Shown here piece after piece: positions 1 through 7,840 of a DNA stretch of 64,000 nucleotides. Both the position numbers and the translations under genes were made by a program. The stretch is from the NCBI GenBank assembly GCA_943789365.1, contig CALSTV010000001.1, positions 1,364,001 to 1,428,000 of the forward strand, in the 5' to 3' direction. The notes under the pieces were generated by a model that saw only the letters and a program-made list of their open reading frames with translations, was not told where the DNA came from and made no database searches. The DNA is from an uncultured Flavobacteriaceae bacterium. GTDB lineage: Bacteria; Bacteroidota; Bacteroidia; Flavobacteriales; Flavobacteriaceae. The stretch's first letter is position 1; every line of letters begins with the position of its first letter.

Positions 1-1170
1 CCAGCTTCCACTGAGGGCAATGTTTTGGTTTTTCAATTGAAGAAACATTCTATCGGACTTACTTCCAAAACCACCCTCATATCCCGGAGATTCAACTCGT
101 ATGGAAATGTTGTTTTTTCCGATTTTTAAAAGATTCTTAGGTACAGTGTACAATCGTTCCACATCATAACCCCATTTCATTTCTCCTACTTTTTTCCCGT
201 TTACCCAAGTAATATCCGAATCATCGATCTTTCCTAAATGAAGGAAGGCATCATTTTTTAAGTCAGTACTATCCAAATGAACGTCTAGACTGTACCAAAC
301 CACCCCGTTGAGGTGTTTATAGCCAGCATCTCCCCATAACGTGGGTAAGTCCATGGTTTTCCAGTCACTACGATCTGTATCCGCAATCATCCATTTTTCA
401 TTCATTCCTCTTTCCTTTTCTGGAAAGCTACCAATGGCTTTTGCAAGTGATTCTTTTTTTTGCGCTTTTAATTTTTCTGGATCGTAATTATCAATTCTTT
501 CACCCATGTTCTCATAGTTGGGCAATTTGGTAATAGATGCTTTTGAGGTCCATGTTTCCACACAAGTGCCACCCCATGAGCTGTGAATTAATCCAATAGG
601 GACATTTATTTCTTTGTATACATCTCTTCCGAAATAGTACCCAACAGCGGAAAAATACTTTACAGTTTCTGGTGAACAGATTTCCCAGGAGGCATTTGAG
701 ACGGTTTCAAGTGGAGTAGTGCTAACCGTGGTTGGAACCGTAAATAACCTTATTTCGGAAAAATTAGCATTGCTTATTTCTTTTTGTGCATTGCTTGTTT
801 CTGAAACTTTCATTTGCATGTTTGATTGTCCAGAACATACCCATACATCTCCTATTAAAATATTTTTAAGGACGATTTCATTTTTACCAATGATCTTCAT
901 TTCCAATGGTTCACTAACTGCTTTCATTGGTTTGAGCATTACCGACCATTTTCCGTTTTTGTCCGTTCTCGTAATTTGTTTCTGCCCGTTAAAATAGACC
1001 CATACTTTTTCTCTAGGATCGGCTTTCCCCCATACTTTTATGTCGCTATTACGCTGCAATACCATATTAGTAGAAAAGACATCTGCTATTCGCACCTCAG
1101 CGTTTGCAACAAGACTGCTAAAAACAAAGGCTGCCATTACTGCTATTCGTTTTGTGTATTTCTCTCCCAT
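1..1170 (-). CDS. Sialate O-acetylesterase-like SGNH hydrolase (partial, C-terminus off left edge)
   Basis: About 390 N-terminal residues are visible; the gene runs off the left edge, so the stop and the C-terminal catalytic block are not seen. It starts with a signal peptide (MGEKYTKRIAVMAAFVFSSL), so the product is exported. Recognisable family blocks are DVWVCSGQSNMQ, holding the nucleophile Ser of the GDS-like block, and GLIHSSWGGT. After these comes a jelly-roll-like insert (VWYSLDVHLD, HLGKIDDSDITWVNG) typical of sialate-O-acetylesterase-type proteins. The family removes O-acetyl groups from sugars; in this setting the substrate is more likely an acetylated plant or algal glycan than sialic acid. 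The frame is open upstream of the chosen ATG, and the alternative Met12 would also leave a signal peptide. No copy of the locus-wide promoter motif was found in front of it. Confidence 0.8.
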   Translation of the reverse strand, partial: MGEKYTKRIAVMAAFVFSSLVANAEVRIADVFSTNMVLQRNSDIKVWGKADPREKVWVYFNGQKQITRTDKNGKWSVMLKPMKAVSEPLEMKIIGKNEIVLKNILIGDVWVCSGQSNMQMKVSETSNAQKEISNANFSEIRLFTVPTTVSTTPLETVSNASWEICSPETVKYFSAVGYYFGRDVYKEINVPIGLIHSSWGGTCVETWTSKASITKLPNYENMGERIDNYDPEKLKAQKKESLAKAIGSFPEKERGMNEKWMIADTDRSDWKTMDLPTLWGDAGYKHLNGVVWYSLDVHLDSTDLKNDAFLHLGKIDDSDITWVNGKKVGEMKWGYDVERLYTVPKNLLKIGKNNISIRVESPGYEGGFGSKSDRMFLQLKNQNIALSGSW

Positions 1171-1315
1171 CAGGCGTTTTAAGTACTTTAAAGATTCAAT
1201 TGTTGATTCGATGCTTTTCAAATTCAAAACTACAAAAGAATCGTACCACAGCTTAGCACAAAGTCTGCAATAACTAGCATAAAAAGTACGAATGTAATTT
1301 TTAACTTTTCTCCAT

Positions 1316-1343
1316 AAAAAAACCTGCTTTAAAAATTAAGCAG
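1316..1343 (-). terminator. Rho-independent terminator of the satD-like/DUF3307 operon
   Basis: On the minus strand a CTGCTT/AAGCAG stem with an A/T-rich loop is followed by G and seven T residues. It lies about 70 bp past the DUF3307 stop and upstream of the acetylesterase-like gene. Confidence 0.7.
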
Positions 1344-1414
1344 ATCTTTGGAGTTAACACAAATGCCCTATGTTTTTTAACTCAGTTCTTTGTTGTACTT
1401 TCGATATTTTCTAG

Positions 1415-2125
1415 TTATGACATAAAATACATATATGCTATACCTACTAGTATTGATAGACCAAAACTAATTAAAGATCCAATAAGCATATATTCTGTTA
1501 ATTTTCGGTCTTTAGCTCTGGAAAGGTCACCAAATCTAAATACAGATTTAGCTGCAATAAGTAGTCCGATAGCTCCCCATTGATTTAATATTATAAATCC
1601 AAAAACAAATAGGCGTTCTAAAATTCCGATGTACAAACCTGCACTTTTGAGAGAGTCATTTGAATTATCTTCTTCTAACTCCCATTTACTCATAATCATT
1701 TTCATTATAATTGATGAAACAGAAGTTACTGTAAGTATCGCTAGTATTAAAAATAATGATTCTTTTGAGTATATTTTTTCTATATCTAATTTGTATGGGT
1801 ATTCTAAATAGACAACAATGCTTATAATGATCATGTGTAATACTTGATCCAAAGTAAATAATATTCTGTTATTTATTTTATTAATTAGGTTTAGTTTGAT
1901 CACATCAATGATCATATGACTGAAAATAATAAAGGCTATATATGGCCAGTATGACCAGTTAAATTTTAGCAATATGATTAAGGCCAATAAATGAATTAAG
2001 CCGTGAAAGTATAAGTATTTTGATTTATGTTTTTTTATGTTTTTATCTTCAACCCATTTGCTAGGTTGTAAGACAAAATCACCAATTACGTGTGCAATGA
2101 GTAATTGAATTATTAGAGTTATCAT
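1415..2125 (-). CDS. DUF3307 family membrane protein
   Basis: A 236-residue polytopic membrane protein. The N-terminus (LLIAHVIGDFVLQPSKWVEDK followed by KSKYLYFHGLIHLLAL) is the signature of the DUF3307 family. About six to seven hydrophobic segments follow, with a charged cytoplasmic stretch around residues 145-160. The start overlaps the stop of the upstream SatD-like gene by four bases, so the two are translationally coupled. DUF3307 and SatD proteins are often found together. The biochemical function is unknown, and nothing ties this pair to the glycan locus. Confidence 0.75.
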   Translation of the reverse strand: MITLIIQLLIAHVIGDFVLQPSKWVEDKNIKKHKSKYLYFHGLIHLLALIILLKFNWSYWPYIAFIIFSHMIIDVIKLNLINKINNRILFTLDQVLHMIIISIVVYLEYPYKLDIEKIYSKESLFLILAILTVTSVSSIIMKMIMSKWELEEDNSNDSLKSAGLYIGILERLFVFGFIILNQWGAIGLLIAAKSVFRFGDLSRAKDRKLTEYMLIGSLISFGLSILVGIAYMYFMS

Positions 2126-2721
2126 AACTTATTTATTTGTTCTTCATAATAATTGTTCATGTTCATTATTTCTTCAAAACCACCTCTTTTAAGAGCTTCG
2201 CTAATGCTACTTTGAGATTTGTTCAGAAGATTTGCAATTTCTATTTGCTTGGTCTCGGAGTGTTCTATGTTTTTTTTAATTACTTTAGAGACTGTACTGC
2301 TCCAGCTGTTTGACGTGAGTAATGCTAGGCTTAGCATTATATTAATCGTGTTATCTAGTTCTAAATTATTGGTTTTTATGGCGAGGGTTTGTTTTTTTAA
2401 TGATTCGAAACATTCGCCGGACCTTATGTAGGCAGAGCCATTTGATTCTGTAGTTTTATTGGAGTTATATCTAACTTCTCCAATACCTATTCCCATTCGA
2501 ACGTCATGTTTTTTTGTTTGTCTAATTGCTGACTTAATATGAAAAGCCGCTAATATTGCTTTTTTAGGAGCGACTGATAATTGAAAACTATCACCTCTGA
2601 ATATTTCCCAGTCCGTGGGCTCTTGTCCATATTGATTTAAAACCTCTTTAAGAAGTGGTAACCATGTTTCGACTTCTCCTTTTCGCGAATCTATTATGTC
2701 ACCAGTTATTATTGCTGTCAT
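2122..2721 (-). CDS. SatD family protein with C-terminal helix-turn-helix
   Basis: A 199-residue cytosolic protein starting MTAIITGDIIDSRKG, typical of the SatD family (named from the streptococcal sat acid-tolerance locus; function not established). Residues about 40-100 (FRGDSFQLSV, DVRMGIGIGEV) resemble a nucleotidyl-cyclase-like fold. The C-terminus (about 145-185: KQIEIANLLNKSQSSISEAL) reads as a helix-turn-helix. A DNA-binding tail together with the repeat array just upstream suggests that it controls its own operon. It is the first gene of a two-gene operon with the DUF3307 membrane protein. Confidence 0.7.
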   Translation of the reverse strand: MTAIITGDIIDSRKGEVETWLPLLKEVLNQYGQEPTDWEIFRGDSFQLSVAPKKAILAAFHIKSAIRQTKKHDVRMGIGIGEVRYNSNKTTESNGSAYIRSGECFESLKKQTLAIKTNNLELDNTINIMLSLALLTSNSWSSTVSKVIKKNIEHSETKQIEIANLLNKSQSSISEALKRGGFEEIMNMNNYYEEQINKL

Positions 2722-2734
2722 TCCTTGTTTTTCA

Positions 2735-2766
2735 CAAATATATTGTATTTAATCATTACATCCAAA
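2735..2766 (-). promoter_or_regulatory. Promoter of the satD-like operon (TTTG-N20-TATATTTG)
   Basis: On the minus strand a -33 element TTTG (2763-2766) is followed after exactly 20 bases by TATATTTG (2735-2742), a perfect Bacteroidota -7 box. The start codon lies 13 bases below the -7 box, so the leader is very short. Confidence 0.7.
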
Positions 2767-2767
2767 A

Positions 2768-2870
2768 ATATCGGCTCTCTGTCCGATTTTACAACATATC
2801 GGCTCTATATCCGATTTTATTACATATCGGCTCTATATCCGATTTGATCGTATGTTGGCTCTAATTAGGG
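2768..2870. repeat. Four-copy 28-bp operator array upstream of the satD-like promoter
   Basis: Units starting with ATATCGG begin at 2768, 2796 and 2824, exactly 28 bp apart, with a degenerate fourth unit at 2852 (ATGTTGGCTCTA). Each full unit holds an inverted repeat ATCGG-N8-CCGAT. The first unit touches the -33 element. Even spacing and position suggest a regulator-binding array; the SatD-like protein with its own HTH is the obvious candidate. Confidence 0.7.
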
Positions 2871-3397
2871 TTTTAAGTTGATCTTTTCTCTAATAAAAAT
2901 AGCAGCATTCGCATTAATTATAATAACTAAATTCGAAAGAAATAAGTGAAATTTTATAATGAAGTACAACAAGTAGACAACCCGTCCTGACCGGCAAGCT
3001 CAATTACAGTTATTTCTCTTATCTCTGCAATGTATTTCTTTAACAAAATACACAAAGACCAATTACCATTACAGGTTTTTTTCTGTTTTCAAAGCGTCTA
3101 TTTGGCTATGCCATCCGCCTACAAGAAACCAAACGCTTTGTGACCCTACAGTGCATGTTTCAACTAAGTTATTTAAAATAAACCAAACATCCAATACAAA
3201 TACCAGTTAGCCGTATCATAACCGTTAAAAACGACTCGTGCTAAAATCATTGATTTTCTGTATATTACACCTTTTTTAAAGCGTCAAAATGGCCATAACA
3301 AACAAAAACCCATACCTAGTTCGTAGGGTGCTATAAACATAGAAATTCCACTATTTCAATAGGTATTCGATGCTTCCTCTACGCTTCTTTTTAAGTC
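2871..3397. other. Intergenic stretch, no gene recognised
   Basis: About 530 bp between the SatD-like operon and the end of the rhamnose operon. Stop codons are dense in all frames. Two loosely similar segments (AAAGCGTCTATTTGGC near 3091 and AAAGCGTCAAAATGGC near 3280) may be old repeats. No RNA gene or coding remnant could be supported. Confidence 0.4.
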
Positions 3398-3434
3398 AAA
3401 AAAACAAACCCCTACTCAGATGAATAAGGGTTTG
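3398..3434 (-). terminator. Rho-independent terminator of the rhamnose operon
   Basis: On the minus strand CAAACCCTTA and TAGGGGTTTG form a 10-bp stem with one mismatch around a 10-base loop, followed directly by seven T residues. It lies 26 bp past the permease stop. Confidence 0.85.
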
Positions 3435-3459
3435 TTGGAATTTGGAGAGGTTATTATTT

Positions 3460-4872
3460 TTAATTCGTTTTCTTTTGCAAGCGCTTGCTGAATACCATAA
3501 ACAGGAACCCGCATAACAACCAAGATGGTAAGGTTACGAAGGACAAGAACACATCGAACTTTACTGAGATAAAGTAAAATAAACCAAAACTGATTGCCCA
3601 AGCAAAAAGTACTGCTTTGTTTACTTGCAATCCTGCGACTTCTGCGTAATTTTTGGTAATGCCCCAGTCTTTATGAAAGAAGTGCTCGAATGCTATAATG
3701 GCTCCAAAAGGAGATAAGATAAATCCGTATAAAGCGACAAAACCTAATAGTTTCATGGCAAATGCAGGGAACAAACCAGCGATGGTAGCAATGGCTCCCG
3801 CCAATATGGTAACCCAAAAAGTAGACAGTTTTGGCAAAATTGCCTGAAATGCCAATCCGGCTCTGTAAATGGTTGGGTTTGCTGTAGTCCAACCTGCCAA
3901 TACTACGGCGATGATTCCAAAAACCCCAATGGCATTGTAGGCCATAGGTCCGGGTGCTACCGGAGGTGCTTGTCCGTTATTTAAATAAGACAATGCTTCA
4001 GGAGATTGAATATATACTGCATACAATAAGGCGGCTGCAATCCAAGCCATATAATGACCTACATACATTCCGGCTGCGGTTGCCCAACCAGCTTTGGCTT
4101 CTTTGGCAAAACGGAATACCGACAAATCAGACATTCCAACATGCATGGCTCCATTCGCAAACCACGACCAGATGACTACATGCCAAAAGGTAAATTTTAT
4201 TTGCCCAGGAAAGGGTTCTGCGCCTGTTCCCCAGATATCCCAAAATTCTGCAAAGCTTCCTACTCCTAATTGCCCCAATGCGACAACTCCACAAGCTACA
4301 AAGGCGAGTACAATAATGGGCGACATCCAGTTGGCCGCTTTGGTAACGGTGTCATATCCACGGGCTGCTATCAATGAGATTACTGCGCCCAAAAGAATTA
4401 CGATGATTACCCAAGTCATTCCGTTAGGAAGGGTATCATCCAATTTTGGCATGGGCATATCGAAAGGAATTCCAACCGCTGTTGCCGATACGGTAATCAT
4501 AGATCCCGCTAAAAAGCAAAACAAAACTCCATTGGCAAGGTTGTATCCGGTTACCAATTTTTTACCACATATCTTTTCGAGTTGAAAATACAAAGTCAAC
4601 CTGTTTTTTACAGCAATTTCAGCCGTTAGATAACGCCAGCTTAACACTGCCAATAGGTTTCCAAAAATAAGCCCTATGATCAAATCAAAAGCACTAACAC
4701 CTGCAGTTAAAAATAAGGGACCAATCATAAATTCGGTTCCTGCGGCATGTTCTCCGGCATACATTCCAATAAAACTCTTCCAACCTTTTAGTTTGGACTG
4801 AGGAACGGGTTCTCTTTCAAATTCTCCGGATTCTTGTGCTACTGTTACTTCTTCTAAATGTGCTTGACTCAT
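3460..4872 (-). CDS. NCS1-family (cytosine/purine permease-like) transporter, probable rhamnose permease
   Basis: A 470-residue inner-membrane protein with about twelve hydrophobic segments after a hydrophilic N-terminus of some 30 residues. The region GWKSFIGMYAGEHAAGTEFM followed by IGPLFLTAGVSAFDL resembles nucleobase:cation symporter-1 permeases. It is the last gene of the operon encoding rhamnose aldolase/dehydrogenase, isomerase and kinase. By context it is the candidate for moving L-rhamnose, or a derivative, across the inner membrane; the family is better known for nucleobases, so the substrate is inference. It is separated from the kinase gene by 145 bp, most of it a 7-bp tandem repeat. 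Confidence 0.7.
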   Translation of the reverse strand: MSQAHLEEVTVAQESGEFEREPVPQSKLKGWKSFIGMYAGEHAAGTEFMIGPLFLTAGVSAFDLIIGLIFGNLLAVLSWRYLTAEIAVKNRLTLYFQLEKICGKKLVTGYNLANGVLFCFLAGSMITVSATAVGIPFDMPMPKLDDTLPNGMTWVIIVILLGAVISLIAARGYDTVTKAANWMSPIIVLAFVACGVVALGQLGVGSFAEFWDIWGTGAEPFPGQIKFTFWHVVIWSWFANGAMHVGMSDLSVFRFAKEAKAGWATAAGMYVGHYMAWIAAALLYAVYIQSPEALSYLNNGQAPPVAPGPMAYNAIGVFGIIAVVLAGWTTANPTIYRAGLAFQAILPKLSTFWVTILAGAIATIAGLFPAFAMKLLGFVALYGFILSPFGAIIAFEHFFHKDWGITKNYAEVAGLQVNKAVLFAWAISFGLFYFISVKFDVFLSFVTLPSWLLCGFLFMVFSKRLQKKTN

Positions 4873-4897
4873 TATTGTTTGGTTTTTTGTTATTAGT

Positions 4898-5016
4898 TTT
4901 TAGCTTTCGACTTTTGGCTATCGGCTGGTGGCTTTCGGCTTTCGACTTTCGACTTTCGGCTTTTGGCTATCGGCTGGTGGCTGGTGGCCGGTAGCCGGTA
5001 GCCGGTAGCCAGTAGC
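4898..5016. repeat. Seventeen-unit degenerate 7-bp tandem repeat inside the rhamnose operon
   Basis: The 119 bp divide exactly into 17 heptads ending in AGC, GGC or GAC (examples TTTCGAC, TTTTGGC, TATCGGC, TGGTGGC, CGGTAGC). A block of four successive heptads at 4905-4932 recurs at 4954-4981 with one base changed, a sign of internal duplication. The array ends one base before the kinase stop codon and fills most of the gap to the permease start. Confidence 0.9.
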
Positions 5017-5017
5017 C

Positions 5018-6433
5018 TTACGTAATTATAAAAGGAACATGCTTTTTTAAAGCATAGTTCTCTTTTAAAAATTTGGAATTTAATTTACTGTCAGATATCA
5101 CGATCGCAGCGCCTAAGGCAGATCCTAAAGAGGAACTGGTAGAGCGTAGCTTCATATCTCTTAAATAATGCGATAAAAGTTTTATAAACACATCATTGTC
5201 ACTAAACCCTCCATCTAAAAACAAACGTTTGATGCTTTCATCACCTCCTTTTGCCGCTTCGATATTCTTTACTTGTAGATGTGTTAATTCTATCATCAAC
5301 TGATGGTAAGCCGCTTCATACGTTGTATGGGTAAGAACTGTTTCCTTTGGCGCATTCTTATTTGATAAGTACTTCCATTGGAAACAAGGTGTAAAATCAG
5401 ACTCTAATTTTTGATAGGTATCGTAGTCAAATTTTACGGATACGTGTTGTTCATAAGGAACTTTAAAATATTCGCTTAAGAAAGTTACCTGATGTTTGTA
5501 TTCGTTTCCTAACAACAGTTTTGAGGATTTGACTGCTTTTCCATTGATGCGCATGTAGTTGATGCAATCTTCCTGCATTTCCTGCTCGGTCAATAAGGAT
5601 TTTGAATAAGGATTTAGCGAAACACTCCAAGTACCTGTTGAAACCAACACAAAAGGTTTTTTTGAACCTCGGATGTACGGAATCAAAGCAGATGAACTGT
5701 CGTGAATTCCCACACCTATTTTGATGCGCTTTCCGTTGTAGTTCATATTGATACTTGTCTCTGTTGAAACTAAAGGAGGCAAAATCTTATTGATTTCTTC
5801 AGCATATACCCATTGGTGGTAGTCTTTCTTTTCGTAGTCCCACAAGGCGGTATGACATCCAATACTGGTATACTCACTCAAAGGAATCCCGGTAAATACA
5901 TAGCTTAAATATTGGGGTAGGTGTAAGGAATATTTAATTTTCTTGTATACTTCTGGCTGTTTGTGTTTCAACCAATAGAGTTGCAAACCAGAATTCAACA
6001 TCCCCGATTTTGGAGAACCTGTTTTTGTGGACAATTCTATCTCCGGTCCATATTTTTTATAAAAGTCATCTACAAATGCTTCGTCAATATCTTTGAGGTA
6101 ATTGTACAATGGTGTTAGTACCTGTCCATTCTCGTCGAGATGGACAAAACTTGCGCCATAGGTAGAAAAATTAATGGCTTTTACATTGTATTCTTCTGCT
6201 TCTAATATGCGATGAAATAAGTCCTTAAGCCAATTTTGCAAGGCAGCTAAGTTTTCTGTCGGATAGCCATCTTCGTCTTCAATTTCTTCAAAACGCGTAT
6301 ATTCTCGATAGACTTCTTTGAAGTTTTTATCGAAAAGAAAGAATTTTTTATTGGTTTTTCCGATGTCGAAAACAGCGGTTACTTTTAGTTTTTTCAAAGG
6401 GGAAATTTTGTAGTTGTGGTCTCGGTTCTGCAA
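5018..6433 (-). CDS. rhaB: FGGY-family carbohydrate kinase, probable L-rhamnulokinase
   Basis: A 471-residue cytosolic sugar kinase of the ASKHA fold. The phosphate-1 motif is VFDIGKTNKKFFLFD near residue 20, with central GVGIHDSSSALIPY and VLVSTGTWSVSLNP, and adenosine-site glycines in LFLDGGFSDNDVF and SSLGSALGAAIV. It would phosphorylate L-rhamnulose at O1 between RhaI and RhaEW. The family also includes fuculo- and xylulokinases, and the assignment to rhamnulose rests on neighbours. The reading frame has TAA directly before a TTG codon and no early ATG, so TTG at 6433 is the likely start. The mRNA just upstream forms a strong hairpin that covers a GGTGA sequence. Confidence 0.8.
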   Translation of the reverse strand: MQNRDHNYKISPLKKLKVTAVFDIGKTNKKFFLFDKNFKEVYREYTRFEEIEDEDGYPTENLAALQNWLKDLFHRILEAEEYNVKAINFSTYGASFVHLDENGQVLTPLYNYLKDIDEAFVDDFYKKYGPEIELSTKTGSPKSGMLNSGLQLYWLKHKQPEVYKKIKYSLHLPQYLSYVFTGIPLSEYTSIGCHTALWDYEKKDYHQWVYAEEINKILPPLVSTETSINMNYNGKRIKIGVGIHDSSSALIPYIRGSKKPFVLVSTGTWSVSLNPYSKSLLTEQEMQEDCINYMRINGKAVKSSKLLLGNEYKHQVTFLSEYFKVPYEQHVSVKFDYDTYQKLESDFTPCFQWKYLSNKNAPKETVLTHTTYEAAYHQLMIELTHLQVKNIEAAKGGDESIKRLFLDGGFSDNDVFIKLLSHYLRDMKLRSTSSSLGSALGAAIVISDSKLNSKFLKENYALKKHVPFIIT

Positions 6434-6441
6434 TTAAAATA

Positions 6442-6475
6442 TCACCACAACGATGTGAACACATTGTTGTGGTGA
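6442..6475 (-). promoter_or_regulatory. Intercistronic hairpin in front of the TTG-started kinase gene
   Basis: Arms 6442-6457 and 6460-6475 pair over 15 of 16 positions with a two-base loop. On the transcript the 3' arm ends in GGTGA, eight bases before the TTG start, so the possible ribosome-binding site is within the stem. It lies nine bases after the isomerase stop and has no T-run, so it looks like an RNA stability or translation element rather than a terminator. Confidence 0.65.
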
Positions 6476-6484
6476 CAAAAGGGA

Positions 6485-7765
6485 TTACAAACCTGTTGCA
6501 ATCGTGTGCTTTCCTCTGGAATCGATAAGGTGGTTTCTCAAATCCAATTCGCGGTAGGCTTTGATTGGACTGATAGCGCCTCCTCTATTCAAACGCGCTT
6601 TTTCAATTAGCGGACGCACATCGGTTCTATACGCTGTTTGCAATATCTCTTGACATTTCACAACATCGTTGTCCAACTGAGCCGCTTTTAACTCGTCTTG
6701 ATCTATCAATAAGGCTTTTGCAAAGGCCTCTTGAATTGCTTCTAAAGATTGGATCAAATCTTCTAATGGATCTTTTACGTTATGACTTGCATCAATCATC
6801 CAAGCTAGGTCTGGATTCTGAGGATTGTTTTCCATTCCATATACCAGTTCGTTAAAAATTAAGAACAAAGCATAAGGCTTGATGCTTCCAACCGTTAAAT
6901 CGTCATCACCATATTTACTATCGTTGAAGTGGAATCCACCCAACTTTCCTTTCAATTGTAATATTGAAACAATTTGTTCGATGTTGCTATTTGGAAGATG
7001 GTGTCCTAAATCTACAAGTGTATACGCTTTTTCACCACATTCGTTAGCCAACATCAACGAAGCACCCCAATCTTGGATAACTGTGCTGTAAAAGTTTGGC
7101 TCATAAGGCTTGTATTCTACCAACATTTTCCAATCGTCCGGCAATCCTTTGTAAATGTCTTTTAAGCTGTCTTGTGTGTTTTGGAAAGCGGTTTGGAAGT
7201 TGTTTTGTCCCGGAAAACAAGAACCGTCTGCCAACCAAACGGTCAATGCTTTAGATCCTAGTTTGTTTCCAATATTGATCACATCCAGATTGTGTTGAAT
7301 GGCTTGTTCGCGTACGGCTTGACTCGTATTGCTCAAAGAACCGTATTTGTAGGTTTCCGCTGCGTCTTTTTGATCTTGAAAGGTATTGGAGTTCACTGCA
7401 TCAAATTTGATGTCTAATGAACTGGCCAACTCTTTAACTGCATTGTAATCTTCCGGCACATCCCATGGAATGTGTAAAGAAACCGCTCCTGCAGTTTGTG
7501 TAAGTGAATGTAAAATTCCAACATCTTCAATTTTTTGTTCTAAGGAAGAAGGTTCTCCATAAAAAGAAAAACGCCCAAAACGCGTACCTCCGGCACCCAA
7601 GGCCCAACTAGGAATGGCTACTTGAAATTCCGCTAATTTGTTCAGAATATCCTCAACTTTATGACCGTTTTTAGTGAGTTTATTCGCTAAAAAATCAAAG
7701 TTTTCATTATGTGCATCCAAAAGGTTTTTGTTTGCATCTTGTATGTTTTCTGCTTGTATCTTCAT
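6485..7765 (-). CDS. rhaI: L-rhamnose isomerase, RhaI type
   Basis: A 426-residue xylose-isomerase-like TIM barrel of the RhaI (Pseudomonas stutzeri type) family that interconverts L-rhamnose and L-rhamnulose with divalent metal. Metal and catalytic positions are recognisable: VEYKPYEP (Glu), LVDLGHHLPNSN (Asp/His), GGFHFNDSKYGDDDL (His and Asp). The N-terminal SWALGAGGTRFGRF is also typical. A longer reading frame starts at a TTG at 7813, but the ATG at 7765 gives the normal family N-terminus. It is the second gene of the rhamnose operon, 75 bp after the aldolase/dehydrogenase. Confidence 0.85.
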   Translation of the reverse strand: MKIQAENIQDANKNLLDAHNENFDFLANKLTKNGHKVEDILNKLAEFQVAIPSWALGAGGTRFGRFSFYGEPSSLEQKIEDVGILHSLTQTAGAVSLHIPWDVPEDYNAVKELASSLDIKFDAVNSNTFQDQKDAAETYKYGSLSNTSQAVREQAIQHNLDVINIGNKLGSKALTVWLADGSCFPGQNNFQTAFQNTQDSLKDIYKGLPDDWKMLVEYKPYEPNFYSTVIQDWGASLMLANECGEKAYTLVDLGHHLPNSNIEQIVSILQLKGKLGGFHFNDSKYGDDDLTVGSIKPYALFLIFNELVYGMENNPQNPDLAWMIDASHNVKDPLEDLIQSLEAIQEAFAKALLIDQDELKAAQLDNDVVKCQEILQTAYRTDVRPLIEKARLNRGGAISPIKAYRELDLRNHLIDSRGKHTIATGL

Positions 7766-7840
7766 GTTGTTATTTTTTTTGTATAAAAACTTCCATAGTC
7801 CTGGCAATGCCAATATATGGAAGTTTTTGAAATTAAACTA

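Noticed and set aside
2768-2870. The 28-bp repeats as a CRISPR array
   Set aside because: The units are contiguous with no unique spacers, and each has an internal operator-like inverted repeat.
4898-5016. The 7-bp array as a coding repeat
   Set aside because: It lies between a stop and a start codon and is not part of any supported reading frame.
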